Assembly (NCBI GenBank): GCA_002256395.1
Contig: NKJG01000001.1
Span: forward strand, 1,116,001-1,180,000
Reading direction: 5' to 3'
Length of the DNA: 64,000 bases
Origin: Bacteroidetes bacterium B1(2017)
GTDB taxonomy: Bacteria; Bacteroidota; Bacteroidia; UKL13-3
The notes beneath the pieces were generated by a model. The model worked only from the letters and a program-made list of their open reading frames with translations. It ran no database searches and was not told the DNA's origin. The translations under genes were made by a program, and so were the position numbers. Every line of letters begins with the position of its first letter. Within the stretch, counting starts at the first letter, position 1. Below, piece after piece: positions 10,280 to 20,161 of the stretch.

Positions 10280-11562
10280 TTTTTTCCTACTACCACCTCA
10301 ACGATATTTTCCTCTGTGAAGTATTTATTAGCTAATTCTTGAAGCTCTTTAGGGTTGGTTCTGTTAAGTATTGAAACAAAATCTGGGTAATATGAATTGG
10401 GTAGATTGTTATCAATTATTATTTTTAACCTATCTGCCAAAGAAAAAGGCCCATCTAATCCCCTCAAGAATGAACCCAGGTAATAGTTTCTCGCTGTTTC
10501 AAATTCTTCAATAGGAATAAGTGACTCTCTAATATTTTTCAATTCTTTATATATTTCAGTAATTCCTTGCTCCCTATTTTTTGTGTTAATTTCGGAATCT
10601 ATATACCAAACAGATGCCTTTTGAAATGGCTCTAAAACCGAATAAATTCCATACGTTAAACCCTTGTCTTCCCTAATGTTTTTCATTAGTCGCGAGCCAA
10701 AGTATCCTCCGAAAATTAAGTTTAAGAACTGAAGTTTTCTGAAGTCATCATGGGATCTTGGTATTGAAACCTTCCCGATTCGAATGGCTGATTGTACACT
10801 ATCGTTTTTCTCTATAAAATGTTTACCAATATTTGGTTCGGCCCCAATAAAGTTGGTTTTGCCACTATGTTTTTTTAAACCACTTTGGTTTAAACCCTCT
10901 TGAATGATTGCTTTGGTTGCATCTGAAAATGACCCTGAAAGAAGAGCATATTTTAGCCCTGCTAGGTAATTTTGCTGATAAAAGTTTACGAGTGAATCTC
11001 TGTTTATTTGTTGAATATCTTCTTTATTTGAAAAGGAGGCATAAGGATGGGTTTCGCCTAGAACAGTTTTGTAGAAAGCTTTTCTGCACAAATAATTGTT
11101 CTTTTTTTCGCTAACTAGTAGCTTCTGAAGGCTGTTCTTTTTTTGAATATCAAGTTCCTTTTCCGGGAAAATTGAATCTGTTATTGCCTGAATAAAAAGC
11201 GGGAGGCAATTTCTTAAATGCTTTTCTAAGCAGTAAAGAGTAGCAACAGCATCGTCTGGGTTGCTTCTTGTTTGAAAGTAGGAACCAAAATAATCGAGTG
11301 ATTCGGCCAGTGTTTTTGCGTTTAATAAGCTCGTTCCCTCACTAAGCATACTGGCGGCAAAGGAAGCTTCTGCCGACTTTAATTGTTGGGTTAACCCAGC
11401 CTCGAAAACCAAGTCAAGACGTATAACGGGTTGTGTGCCAGCTTTAAGAGAGTATAAACTTGTACTGGAATTTATAGGTAAAATTTCATACTCAGGAAAG
11501 TTTAGTTTCTCTACCAAATGAAATTTTGGTGCTATGGATCTATTTATTGTCATTTTTTGCAT
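10276..11562 (-). CDS. M16-family peptidase-like subunit lacking HxxEH (probably non-catalytic partner)
   Basis: M16 fold sequence (LVFEAGLTQQLKSAEASFAASMLSEGT...GSRLMKNIREDKGLTYGIYS); HxxEH position is replaced. Confidence 0.82.
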   Translation of the reverse strand: MQKMTINRSIAPKFHLVEKLNFPEYEILPINSSTSLYSLKAGTQPVIRLDLVFEAGLTQQLKSAEASFAASMLSEGTSLLNAKTLAESLDYFGSYFQTRSNPDDAVATLYCLEKHLRNCLPLFIQAITDSIFPEKELDIQKKNSLQKLLVSEKKNNYLCRKAFYKTVLGETHPYASFSNKEDIQQINRDSLVNFYQQNYLAGLKYALLSGSFSDATKAIIQEGLNQSGLKKHSGKTNFIGAEPNIGKHFIEKNDSVQSAIRIGKVSIPRSHDDFRKLQFLNLIFGGYFGSRLMKNIREDKGLTYGIYSVLEPFQKASVWYIDSEINTKNREQGITEIYKELKNIRESLIPIEEFETARNYYLGSFLRGLDGPFSLADRLKIIIDNNLPNSYYPDFVSILNRTNPKELQELANKYFTEENIVEVVVGKK

Positions 11563-12787
11563 GGTAATAGAGCGTAGAACAATTCTCTTCGATAAACATG
11601 TTTTTTGCCACGTTTTGAAGCGTATTTGGGTTTACAGCTAGGTAGTGGTTGATTTCGGTATTTACAAGCTCTAAATCGCCAATAAACTCAGCGAAAGCAA
11701 GTTTCATTGCTCTGTTCAAAACACTCATATCGCCAAAAAGAATATTCGTTTCGGTTTTATTGATAACCTTTTCAAGTTCATTTTGTTCAATTTGAGATGT
11801 TTTAAGAAGATTTAGTTCCTCAATAATTGCCTTTTCGGCCGTTTCAAAATCTACACCTTTCATCAACTTCCCCTCAACCAAAAACAAACCAGGATCAACA
11901 TCTCCAGTTATGTAAGTATCGAGCTCACTAAATAACCTTTTTTCTTTAACGAGTTTATTAAACATTCTAGATGATTTCCCAGACCCAAGGATGTCTGATA
12001 AAAGATCGCATGCGTAGTAATCAGGATCTAATCTGCCCCCCATATGGTAGGCCTTTACAATTAAATCTAATGGTACATCATTGTATATGTGCTCTTTGCG
12101 AGCCTCTGTTTGGGCAGGTTCTATAGGATACTTTGGAATAGTAGTATTTCTTTTTTCAATTGAACCAAACCATTTTTGGGCCAAGCGCTTTGTATCCTCT
12201 AGCGAAATGTTTCCAGCCAAAACTAGAATGGCATTATCTGGAGCATAGAAATTGAAGAAAAAATCTTTTACTTGTTGTAAATCAGCATTTTCAATATGTG
12301 AAATTTCTTTGCCAATGGTTGGCCAATTATAGGGATGGTGTTTATAGGCAAGAGGTAAAACCTTTAACCAAACATCTCCATATGGTTGGTTGAGGTACCG
12401 CTCTTTAAACTCTTCAATCACCACATTTTTCTGAACATCCAAACTTTTTTGATTGAAATCGAGGCTTAGCATTCGATCGCTATCTAACCAAAAGCCTGTT
12501 TCGATATTGTTTGCAGGCAGGGTTACATAATAGTTTGTAATATCGTTACTTGTAAATGCATTGCTTTCACCGCCAGCTGCTTGCAGTGCCGTGTCGAACT
12601 CTGGGACATTTTCTGAGCCTCCAAACATTAAATGCTCAAACAAATGAGCAAAACCAGTTTTTTGAGGGTCTTCATTCCTCGAACCAACCTTGTAAAGGAG
12701 GTTTAAGGCACAAACTTGAGTGGAGTTGTCGTAATGATGGATAACAGTTAATCCGTTATCCAATATAAATTTAGTGTATTGGATCAA
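11540..12787 (-). CDS. M16-family zinc metallopeptidase (catalytic subunit)
   Basis: FAHLFEHLMFGGSENV (HxxEH) and downstream VVIEEFKERYLNQPYG. Confidence 0.9.
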   Translation of the reverse strand: MIQYTKFILDNGLTVIHHYDNSTQVCALNLLYKVGSRNEDPQKTGFAHLFEHLMFGGSENVPEFDTALQAAGGESNAFTSNDITNYYVTLPANNIETGFWLDSDRMLSLDFNQKSLDVQKNVVIEEFKERYLNQPYGDVWLKVLPLAYKHHPYNWPTIGKEISHIENADLQQVKDFFFNFYAPDNAILVLAGNISLEDTKRLAQKWFGSIEKRNTTIPKYPIEPAQTEARKEHIYNDVPLDLIVKAYHMGGRLDPDYYACDLLSDILGSGKSSRMFNKLVKEKRLFSELDTYITGDVDPGLFLVEGKLMKGVDFETAEKAIIEELNLLKTSQIEQNELEKVINKTETNILFGDMSVLNRAMKLAFAEFIGDLELVNTEINHYLAVNPNTLQNVAKNMFIEENCSTLYYHAKNDNK

Positions 12788-12886
12788 TTGTAGGTTTATT
12801 GGTTACCTACAAATATAAGTTGAGGCAGAAGGCAAATCCTTACTACGAAATCACAACAATGCCCAGTAAAATGTGAATTGTATCTC

Positions 12887-14242
12887 TTAAACTTCACCCT
12901 CCCACTTTGCAACAACATAGGTTGCGAGGCAATTTCCGATTACATTTACGGTTGTTCTACCCATATCCATTAATGCATCAACAGCCAGAATAGCAAAGGC
13001 TTTGGTTGGATCAAGACCTATTGAAGAAACGGTACTAACAAGAATTAGGAAAGATGCCCCGCGAACACCAGCAACTCCCTTGCTTGTTAGCATTAAAATG
13101 AGGCACATTTGAATTTGTTGCCCAATGCTTAAATCAATTCCAGAAGCTTGAGCAATAAAAACAGAGGCCAAAGAGAGATAAAGGGTAGTGCCATCTAAAT
13201 TAAAACTGTAACCTGTGGGCAAAACAAATGCAACAACCTTTCTAGGAATGCCCATTTGTTCTAGTCTTTCCATTGCTTTAGGAAGAGCTGCTTCTGAACT
13301 GGCTGTTGCAAAGGCGATAGATACAGGCTCTGAAATGGCCTCTAAGAAGCGTTTAAAAGGCAGTTTTACCATGAATCCTATTGGTACTAGTACCAGTGCG
13401 ACAAAAGCGAAAAGAGCGCCATATAACGTGGCAACAAGCTTTAATAAATTGCCAAGAACACCCATTCCCATGCTTGCCACCGAATAGGCCATTGCTCCAC
13501 CAACAGCAAATGGAGCAAATAGCATAACAATATTGGTAAATTTAAACATTACCTCACTTAAACCCTCTGAAAACAAAAGGACTGCGTTTCGTTTTTCCTC
13601 ATTTTTTACTAAAGCCAATCCGATACCAAAAAGAATGCTAAACACCACAATTTGAAGTATTTGGTTCTCCGCAACAGACTTCGCAATGTTTTCTGGAAAG
13701 ATGTCAAGAATTACATCATGACTTTGTTTTTGAGATAGGATGGTGTTTGCTTTTTCAATTTGGGAATTTTGTGCAACCAGGTTAGTACCCACTCCTGCCT
13801 GTGAAAGGTTTATAGAAACAAGGCCAATGAACAATGCGACAGTTGTTACCAATTCGAAATATACGATTGACTTTAAACCCATTCTTCCAACCTGCTTGAT
13901 ATTCGAATGACCAGCTATTCCAACAACTAAGGTGCTGAACAACAGCGGCGCTATAATGGTTTTAATTAATCTTAGGAAAATATCGCTTAAGACTTTGAGC
14001 GGTTTCGCTATTTCGGGGAAGTCGCTACCTAAAGCAATACCAATAAACATAGCCACCAAAATCCATGCGGTTAAATTGCGCTTTTCTATTGCAAACCATA
14101 TAGCAAGAGCGAGTGCGACCCAGCGCAAACCAACAAGAAAAAGCGGGGAAATAAAACCTCCACTTTGTTCGTTTATAAAAAGCAAAGAGGCAAATAGCCC
14201 TAAAACGGAAAGAGTAGCAATAAGTAATCTTTTTGTCTTCAT
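12887..14242 (-). CDS. Dicarboxylate/amino acid:cation symporter (DAACS family)
   Basis: SDIFLRLIKTIIAPLLFSTLVVGIAGH; ATASSEAALPKAMERLE; LPTGYSFNLDGTTLY. Confidence 0.93.
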   Translation of the reverse strand: MKTKRLLIATLSVLGLFASLLFINEQSGGFISPLFLVGLRWVALALAIWFAIEKRNLTAWILVAMFIGIALGSDFPEIAKPLKVLSDIFLRLIKTIIAPLLFSTLVVGIAGHSNIKQVGRMGLKSIVYFELVTTVALFIGLVSINLSQAGVGTNLVAQNSQIEKANTILSQKQSHDVILDIFPENIAKSVAENQILQIVVFSILFGIGLALVKNEEKRNAVLLFSEGLSEVMFKFTNIVMLFAPFAVGGAMAYSVASMGMGVLGNLLKLVATLYGALFAFVALVLVPIGFMVKLPFKRFLEAISEPVSIAFATASSEAALPKAMERLEQMGIPRKVVAFVLPTGYSFNLDGTTLYLSLASVFIAQASGIDLSIGQQIQMCLILMLTSKGVAGVRGASFLILVSTVSSIGLDPTKAFAILAVDALMDMGRTTVNVIGNCLATYVVAKWEGEV

Positions 14243-14341
14243 TAGTCAAACTTACGAAGGATAATATGAAAAAAGAAAATTAGGATTAAACCTTTTCGTA
14301 TTAACTTGCATCCTACCATTACAAAACTAAAAAAATAAGAA

Positions 14342-15142
14342 ATGAAAAAAGTGATGATCTGGGGAATGTTAGCAATGATTGCTGGCTCCTTACTATTAAT
14401 TGGATGTAAGAAGGAAGAAGTTGCAGAAACAGATTTAACTAGCGCCGAGGACCAAAGTCAGGGTGAACTTAATTATGACTTAGTTTTTAAGCAGGTTGAT
14501 TTAGCGGCAAACGACAACGGATTAAAAAAGGGTGCTTATCCGATTGTAACGATTGATACAAGCGTAAGCCCTAGAACAATGAATGTTTATTATGGCGAAA
14601 CCAATTATTTGTGTTTGGATGGTAACTACAGAAGAGGAACCATAAATGTTAGTTGGACAGGGAGATATAGGGCTGATGGAACAATAATTAGCATCACATT
14701 TGATAAATTTTATCAAAACGATAATTTAGTGGAAGGCACAAAAACAGTAACAAATGTTGGAAGAAACACGAATGGTAAAATGGTGTTCACCATTGTAGTT
14801 AATGGAAAAATAACCAATACTGCAGGAACTTCACATACATGGAACAGCAATAGAACTAGAACTTGGATTGAAGGAGAAGGAACACCCGTTGTTACAGATG
14901 ATATTTACGAAATAACAGGAACAACTAGCGGCGTAAACAGAAACGGAATTTCATACACATCTACTATAACCGAGAAATTAAGAGTTGATTTGGGTTGTGA
15001 ATGGAGGATTACAAGCGGAGTAATTGAAATAACACCAAGTGGAAAGTCGATGCGTAAAGTAGATTTTGGAAATGGGGCTTGTGATAAAATAATTACTGTG
15101 ACAGTAAACGGTAAAACCAAAACATTTGAAAGAAGGAAGTAA
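14342..15142 (+). CDS. Hypothetical lipoprotein
   Basis: Lipobox LLLIGCKKEEV; beta-rich repetitive secreted sequence. Confidence 0.65.
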   Translation: MKKVMIWGMLAMIAGSLLLIGCKKEEVAETDLTSAEDQSQGELNYDLVFKQVDLAANDNGLKKGAYPIVTIDTSVSPRTMNVYYGETNYLCLDGNYRRGTINVSWTGRYRADGTIISITFDKFYQNDNLVEGTKTVTNVGRNTNGKMVFTIVVNGKITNTAGTSHTWNSNRTRTWIEGEGTPVVTDDIYEITGTTSGVNRNGISYTSTITEKLRVDLGCEWRITSGVIEITPSGKSMRKVDFGNGACDKIITVTVNGKTKTFERRK

Positions 15143-15164
15143 GTAGGGTTGGGGTTTGATTTAG

Positions 15165-15208
15165 ACCGGCACTTGGAGGCATTTGCTTCTGGGTGCCGGT
15201 TTCTTTTT
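15165..15208 (+). terminator. Probable intrinsic terminator
   Basis: ACCGGCAC ... GTGCCGGT stem followed by TTCTTTTT. Confidence 0.65.
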
Positions 15209-15345
15209 GTGGATAAATAGGATAAATGCTTAAATAATAGCTATCTTTGCAGGCTATAAATACACATACCTCGCTCAATAATTTGCTCAAGAAGTGAGCA
15301 CTTGGCTGAAAATTAGGATGGAGAGGGGTATAAAAAAGGAAAAAA

Positions 15346-17058
15346 ATGAAAAGAGAAAATTCGGGCAATAAACCCTCAAGGCCCAGGACAAGTTCAAGCG
15401 CACCAAGAAAAAGCAGTTCGCCAAGAAGTTCATCTTCTGCCGCACCAAGAAAGAGAACCACTAGTGGAGGATCAAGTTTTTCTAAAAGCAAATTTGGAGA
15501 AGGTGGCAGTTTTGAGAAAAAAGCAAGACCTAGTTCTGGCGGAAAAACAGGATTTGGTGGAAAACCTTATGCTAAAAGAGGCGACGACAAATCATTTGAT
15601 AGAAAGCCAAGGGCGAGCAGCTCGTTTTCAAAAGATGAAGGAAGCAGACCTTATGCTAAAAGAACTGGCGAAGGTTCATATGATAAAAAACCAAGAACAG
15701 GTGGCTCATATTCGAACGATGGAACTAGACCCTATTCAAAAAGAAGCGACGATTCGGGGTTTGATAGAAAACCAAGAAGCACAGGTGGTTTTAGAAAAGA
15801 TGAAGGTACCCGTAAACCCTATGCGAAAAAGAGTTTTGATGGACCAACAGGTGAGAGAAAATCAAGAGTAGGAACGGGATTTAGAAAAGATGAAGGCGAC
15901 CGTAAACCATACGCTAGAAAGGCCGAGGGAGGATATGAAGACAGAGGAAGAAAAGGCCTAGGAATAAAAAGAGGAGATAAAAGTGTTTTTCCTGAAAGAA
16001 CTAAAAAAGCTTATGGAAGTGCCGACACCTTTAAGGATAGAAAAGACATGAAGAGCGTGAAGGAGGTAAATTTTGATGATTCAAAATCGACCCCAAAACG
16101 ATATGATAAGAGATCTGATTTTTCTTCAAGTACTGCAGGCAAAGGAAAATTCACAAAAAAATCAGAGTTAAAAGGCTTTAAGCCAAGAGCTTCTGCGGGA
16201 GATTCGGAGGAGGATTTTCGCTTTAAAACACCAGGTTCAAGAGGTAAAAGAATTGACTTGGGAGTTAAAGATGAATTTGTTTCAAAAACAAAATCACAAT
16301 CAAAAGAAAGAATAACAGAGGAAGCTTTAAGTGTAGGCGAGTCTGTTAGGTTAAATAGATTTATTTCTAACGCTGGAGTATGTTCAAGAAGAGAAGCTGA
16401 TGAATTAATTGGCGCTGGTTTAGTTAGCATTAATGGCGCTGTTGTAACCGAATTGGGTTGCAAGGTAAATGCCGGAGATGTGGTGCGATTTAACGGAGAA
16501 AAATTAACTGTTGAAGCAAAGGTTTATATTGTTTTAAACAAACCTAAAGATGCCATAACAACTTCTGACGATCCAGATGGTAGAAATACGGTTATGGACA
16601 TTTTTGATGGAAAAATGAGAGAAAGAATTTTTCCTATTGGTAGATTAGATAGAAACACAACAGGGGTTTTATTATTGACAAATGATGGAGAATTGGCCAA
16701 TAGGTTAATGCATCCAAAATATGAAATCAAGAAAGTTTATAAAGCAACCCTAAACAAAAACTTGAAACCAACAGATTTATGGGCGCTTTCAAATGGCGTT
16801 GAGTTAGAGGACGGCTTTATTAAGCCAGACGCTATTGCGACATCTGATGCAAAAAACAAAAATGTTGTAGGAATAGAAATTCATAGTGGCAAGAACCGTA
16901 TTATTCATAGAATGTTTGAGCATTTAGGATATTCTGTAGAAAAACTAGACAGGGTATTATATGCTGGTATGGAAAAAGGCATTCTGAAACGTGGAGCTTG
17001 GCGTGAATTGAACGAAAAAGAGCTTAAGGCTCTGAAAAAAAGTGTTCAATTGAAATAA
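15346..17058 (+). CDS. rRNA pseudouridine synthase (RsuA/RluB family) with long basic low-complexity N-terminal extension
   Basis: S4 domain RLNRFISNAGVCSRREADELI and synthase motif IFPIGRLDRNTTGVLLLTNDGELANRLMHP; N-terminal about 310 aa rich in K/R/G/S with degenerate repeats. Confidence 0.9.
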   Translation: MKRENSGNKPSRPRTSSSAPRKSSSPRSSSSAAPRKRTTSGGSSFSKSKFGEGGSFEKKARPSSGGKTGFGGKPYAKRGDDKSFDRKPRASSSFSKDEGSRPYAKRTGEGSYDKKPRTGGSYSNDGTRPYSKRSDDSGFDRKPRSTGGFRKDEGTRKPYAKKSFDGPTGERKSRVGTGFRKDEGDRKPYARKAEGGYEDRGRKGLGIKRGDKSVFPERTKKAYGSADTFKDRKDMKSVKEVNFDDSKSTPKRYDKRSDFSSSTAGKGKFTKKSELKGFKPRASAGDSEEDFRFKTPGSRGKRIDLGVKDEFVSKTKSQSKERITEEALSVGESVRLNRFISNAGVCSRREADELIGAGLVSINGAVVTELGCKVNAGDVVRFNGEKLTVEAKVYIVLNKPKDAITTSDDPDGRNTVMDIFDGKMRERIFPIGRLDRNTTGVLLLTNDGELANRLMHPKYEIKKVYKATLNKNLKPTDLWALSNGVELEDGFIKPDAIATSDAKNKNVVGIEIHSGKNRIIHRMFEHLGYSVEKLDRVLYAGMEKGILKRGAWRELNEKELKALKKSVQLK

Positions 17059-17122
17059 AACCCCTTGAAACATTTTTAAATAAAAAAATAAACTAATTTC
17101 GCATCTCTTAATTCAATTAAAA

Positions 17123-17332
17123 ATGAACTTTACATTGTTATTTATTGGCAACTTAGGCGGCGGTGAGTGGCTTATGATTTTGCTTGCTATTGTGTTTTTA
17201 TTTGGTGGCAAAAAAATTCCTGAGTTAATGCGTGGCATTGGACAAGGAGTACGTGAGTTTAACGATGCAAAAAAGAGCGTTAAAGACCAAATTGAAGAAG
17301 GAATGAAGTCAAAAGATCAGGAGACAAAATAA
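17123..17332 (+). CDS. tatA: Twin-arginine translocase subunit TatA/TatE
   Basis: GGGEWLMILLAIVFLFGGKKIPELMRGIGQGVREFNDAKK. Confidence 0.93.
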   Translation: MNFTLLFIGNLGGGEWLMILLAIVFLFGGKKIPELMRGIGQGVREFNDAKKSVKDQIEEGMKSKDQETK

Positions 17333-17350
17333 GCCCCCCGATTTCTAAAG

Positions 17351-18763
17351 ATGACCTATTCTAATTTATCTAGTATCCAAGCTGATTTAAGTTTGGGCAA
17401 GATTACTTTGCCCGAACTAGTAAACTCCTATCTTTCTAAAATTGAAGAGAATAAGCATTTAAATGCTTTTCTGGAAGTGTTTGCAGAGGAGGCGAAAGCT
17501 AATTCTATTAGTATTTCTGAAAAGCTTAAAGAAGGACGAGCCGGAAGATTGGCGGGAATGGTACTAGCGCTCAAGGACAATATTTGTTATAAAGGGCACT
17601 CCGTATCTGCTTCTTCTAAAATTTTGGAAGGCTTTACTTCAATATATTCTTCTACAGTAGTAGAAAGATTATTGTTAGAGGATGCCATTATTATTGGTAG
17701 ATTAAATTGTGATGAGTTTGCAATGGGTGCATCAAATGAGAATTCTGCATTTGGCCCAGTGTTAAATTATGCCGATCCAACAAGGGTTTCAGGAGGTTCG
17801 TCGGGTGGTGCAGCCGTTTCTGTTCAAGCAGGAATGTGTTTGGCTAGCTTGGGAAGTGATACCGGCGGAAGTATAAGGCAACCTGCTGCTTTTTGTGGGT
17901 TATATGGGTTTAAACCAACCTACGGAAAAATTTCGAGATGGGGTTTAATTGCTTATGCTTCTTCTTTTGATATTATTGGACCCATTACCAATTGTGTAGA
18001 AGATATGCAATTGCTTATGGAGATAATAGCTGGTGCGGATGAGCATGACGCAACCGCCTCAGTGAAACCATTGGATTCATTTGTTGAGGACACAAGCGGG
18101 AATAAGAAATATAAATTTGCCTATATCAAGGAAACCATGGAAATGGAAGGAATTGAGCCAGGGGTAAAGGCTTCAACAGAGGCATATTTAACTAAATTGA
18201 GAGATTTGGGACATGAGGTTGAAGCCGTTAGCTTTGATTTATTGCCGTATATGATTCCTGTTTATTATACCTTAACAACAGCTGAGGCGAGTTCAAATTT
18301 ATCTCGATTTGCTGGCATGCATTATGGTTACAGGAGCAAAGATGCATTTGATTTAGAAAGCACTATTCGCAAATCAAGATCAGAGGGTTTTGGCCCAGAG
18401 GTAAAGCGAAGAATTATGCTTGGAACATTTGTTTTATCGGCAGGTTATTACGACGCCTATTATAGTAAGGCACAAAAAGTAAGACGTTTGGTTCAGGACA
18501 AAACGAAAGCATTATTTGAAACCTACGATTTTATTGTGTCACCAACCTCACCAACTACGGCGTTTAAGATTGGCGAGAAATCAGATAATCCTATAGCCAT
18601 GTATTTAGCTGATATTTTCACCGTACATGCTAATATTGCTGGTGTTCCAGCCCTTTCTATTCCGAATGGAAAAGATGAAAATGGAATGCCTATTGGTTTG
18701 CAAATAATGGCAAACATGCATGAAGATGCGAAGTTATTAAGCTTGGCAAAAGCACTTGCCTAG
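17351..18763 (+). CDS. gatA: Asp-tRNA(Asn)/Glu-tRNA(Gln) amidotransferase subunit GatA
   Basis: Amidase signature GGSSGGAAVSVQAGMCLASLGSDTGGSIRQPAAFCG. Confidence 0.95.
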   Translation: MTYSNLSSIQADLSLGKITLPELVNSYLSKIEENKHLNAFLEVFAEEAKANSISISEKLKEGRAGRLAGMVLALKDNICYKGHSVSASSKILEGFTSIYSSTVVERLLLEDAIIIGRLNCDEFAMGASNENSAFGPVLNYADPTRVSGGSSGGAAVSVQAGMCLASLGSDTGGSIRQPAAFCGLYGFKPTYGKISRWGLIAYASSFDIIGPITNCVEDMQLLMEIIAGADEHDATASVKPLDSFVEDTSGNKKYKFAYIKETMEMEGIEPGVKASTEAYLTKLRDLGHEVEAVSFDLLPYMIPVYYTLTTAEASSNLSRFAGMHYGYRSKDAFDLESTIRKSRSEGFGPEVKRRIMLGTFVLSAGYYDAYYSKAQKVRRLVQDKTKALFETYDFIVSPTSPTTAFKIGEKSDNPIAMYLADIFTVHANIAGVPALSIPNGKDENGMPIGLQIMANMHEDAKLLSLAKALA

Positions 18764-18847
18764 GTGTTTTTGTTTAAGGCCAATAGTCCCCAAATTATGT
18801 TTAAATCTTAATTACTTTCAGGCGGTGTATGCCAATGGAAGATTAAT

Positions 18848-20074
18848 TTGCGTTGTATGGTAGTGAAATTGAAAAGAACAGGTTTGGTGTTTTTATTAGT
18901 GTTGTCTTTTGTGGTTGCAAAAGCTGGGGTAGATGAGCTTTACCAGCAAAGATTGGCAGCACTTAAGAGCAGTTTAGATCTTACCTATAATCCATCTGTA
19001 AAAATATTTATTGAGGAGTACTTAAATAACCCCGAAAAGACGAGAGAATTAATAGGGCGAAGCAAATATTATTTTCCTTTGCTTGAGAAAAGTTTGCGCG
19101 CAAAAGGGCTACCAACCGATTTAAAATATTTGGCAGCAACAGCTTCGGCCTTAGACCCCTCGGCCTTAAATGCGAGTGGTTCAAGTGGTATTTGGATGAT
19201 GGCCTATCCAATTACCAAGATGTATAAGTTAAAGGTAAACACCTATATTGATGAGCGCCGCGACCCAGTAAAATCAAGTGCTGTGGCCGCTCAACACTTT
19301 AAAGATTTGTTTAGCATTTATAAAAGCTGGCCATTGGCTATTGCAAGTTATGGTTGTTCGCCAGTTACCTTAAATAAGTGCATTCATATAAGCAATAACA
19401 GTTTGTATTTTTGGGATATCTATCCTCATATGCCTGCTACCTGCAAGGAGCTTTATCCAAGAGTAATTGCTACTGCATATATATTAAATTATTATAGGGA
19501 GCATGGTATTGGTAGTGCTGAACCAAAATTTGAAACGAGCACAGATAGTATTTTAGTAAATAAGTGGTTATCGTTTCAACAGATTTCGTCGGTTACAGGC
19601 GTGAGTGTTGAAGAAATGCGTGAATTAAACCCGGTTTTTAGAAAAGACATTATTCCTTATAATATTGAAGGTTATTATGTGCGTATTCCAAAGAGCAAAT
19701 CAAAAAACTTTGAGCTTTTAAAGGATACTGTTTATAGGCCAATAAGTATGAATGAGCTACAGCCTGATCCTATCCAAAAAATGCAGGAGGAGGTTGTTGA
19801 CAGTGTTGCAGGAATAAAGCCCGTAAACGATGCAAAGAAATTCAGCAAAAAGAAGGTTATTTATGTAGTTAAGAAGGGCGATAATTTAGGCGATATAGCG
19901 GATTGGTTTGATGTACCTGCTGCAGATATTAAATCGTGGAATAAACTCAAGAAAAACGCTGTTAAATACGGCCAAAAACTTACTATTTGGGTTGAAGGAA
20001 GCAAGGTGGGTTATTACAAGAAAATTAACAAAATGAGTGCTTCGCAGAAGAAGAAAATAAAGAAGAAGGATTAG
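18848..20074 (+). CDS. MltD-like lytic transglycosylase fold plus LysM domain; catalytic Glu apparently absent
   Basis: KYLAATASALDPSALNASGSSGIWMMAYPITKMYKL aligned by eye to MltD 'PIVESAFDPHA..AAGIWQIIPSTGRNYGL'; C-terminal LysM VIYVVKKGDNLGDIADWFDV. Confidence 0.8.
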   Translation: MRCMVVKLKRTGLVFLLVLSFVVAKAGVDELYQQRLAALKSSLDLTYNPSVKIFIEEYLNNPEKTRELIGRSKYYFPLLEKSLRAKGLPTDLKYLAATASALDPSALNASGSSGIWMMAYPITKMYKLKVNTYIDERRDPVKSSAVAAQHFKDLFSIYKSWPLAIASYGCSPVTLNKCIHISNNSLYFWDIYPHMPATCKELYPRVIATAYILNYYREHGIGSAEPKFETSTDSILVNKWLSFQQISSVTGVSVEEMRELNPVFRKDIIPYNIEGYYVRIPKSKSKNFELLKDTVYRPISMNELQPDPIQKMQEEVVDSVAGIKPVNDAKKFSKKKVIYVVKKGDNLGDIADWFDVPAADIKSWNKLKKNAVKYGQKLTIWVEGSKVGYYKKINKMSASQKKKIKKKD

Positions 20075-20103
20075 TAAAAAAATCTGATAAATAATAAGGG
20101 CAT

Positions 20104-20140
20104 AAAAAAAGCCGTTTCGAATAATCGGAACGGCTTTTTT
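20104..20140. terminator. Bidirectional terminator between convergent genes
   Basis: AAAAAAGCCGTTTCGA-ataa-TCGGAACGGCTTTTTT stem. Confidence 0.85.
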
Positions 20141-20161
20141 GTTGAGTTCTTAATAAGAATA

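Noticed and set aside
13932-14264. ORFs 13932-14264 (+) and 14025-14249 (-) overlapping the DAACS transporter start
   Set aside because: The transporter frame is unambiguous in this interval; these are out-of-frame artefacts.
15093-16463. Alternative-frame and antisense ORFs 15093-15491 (-), 15464-15871 (+), 16011-16463 (-)
   Set aside because: They lie within or opposite the clear pseudouridine synthase frame; open frames are a by-product of its low-complexity repeats.
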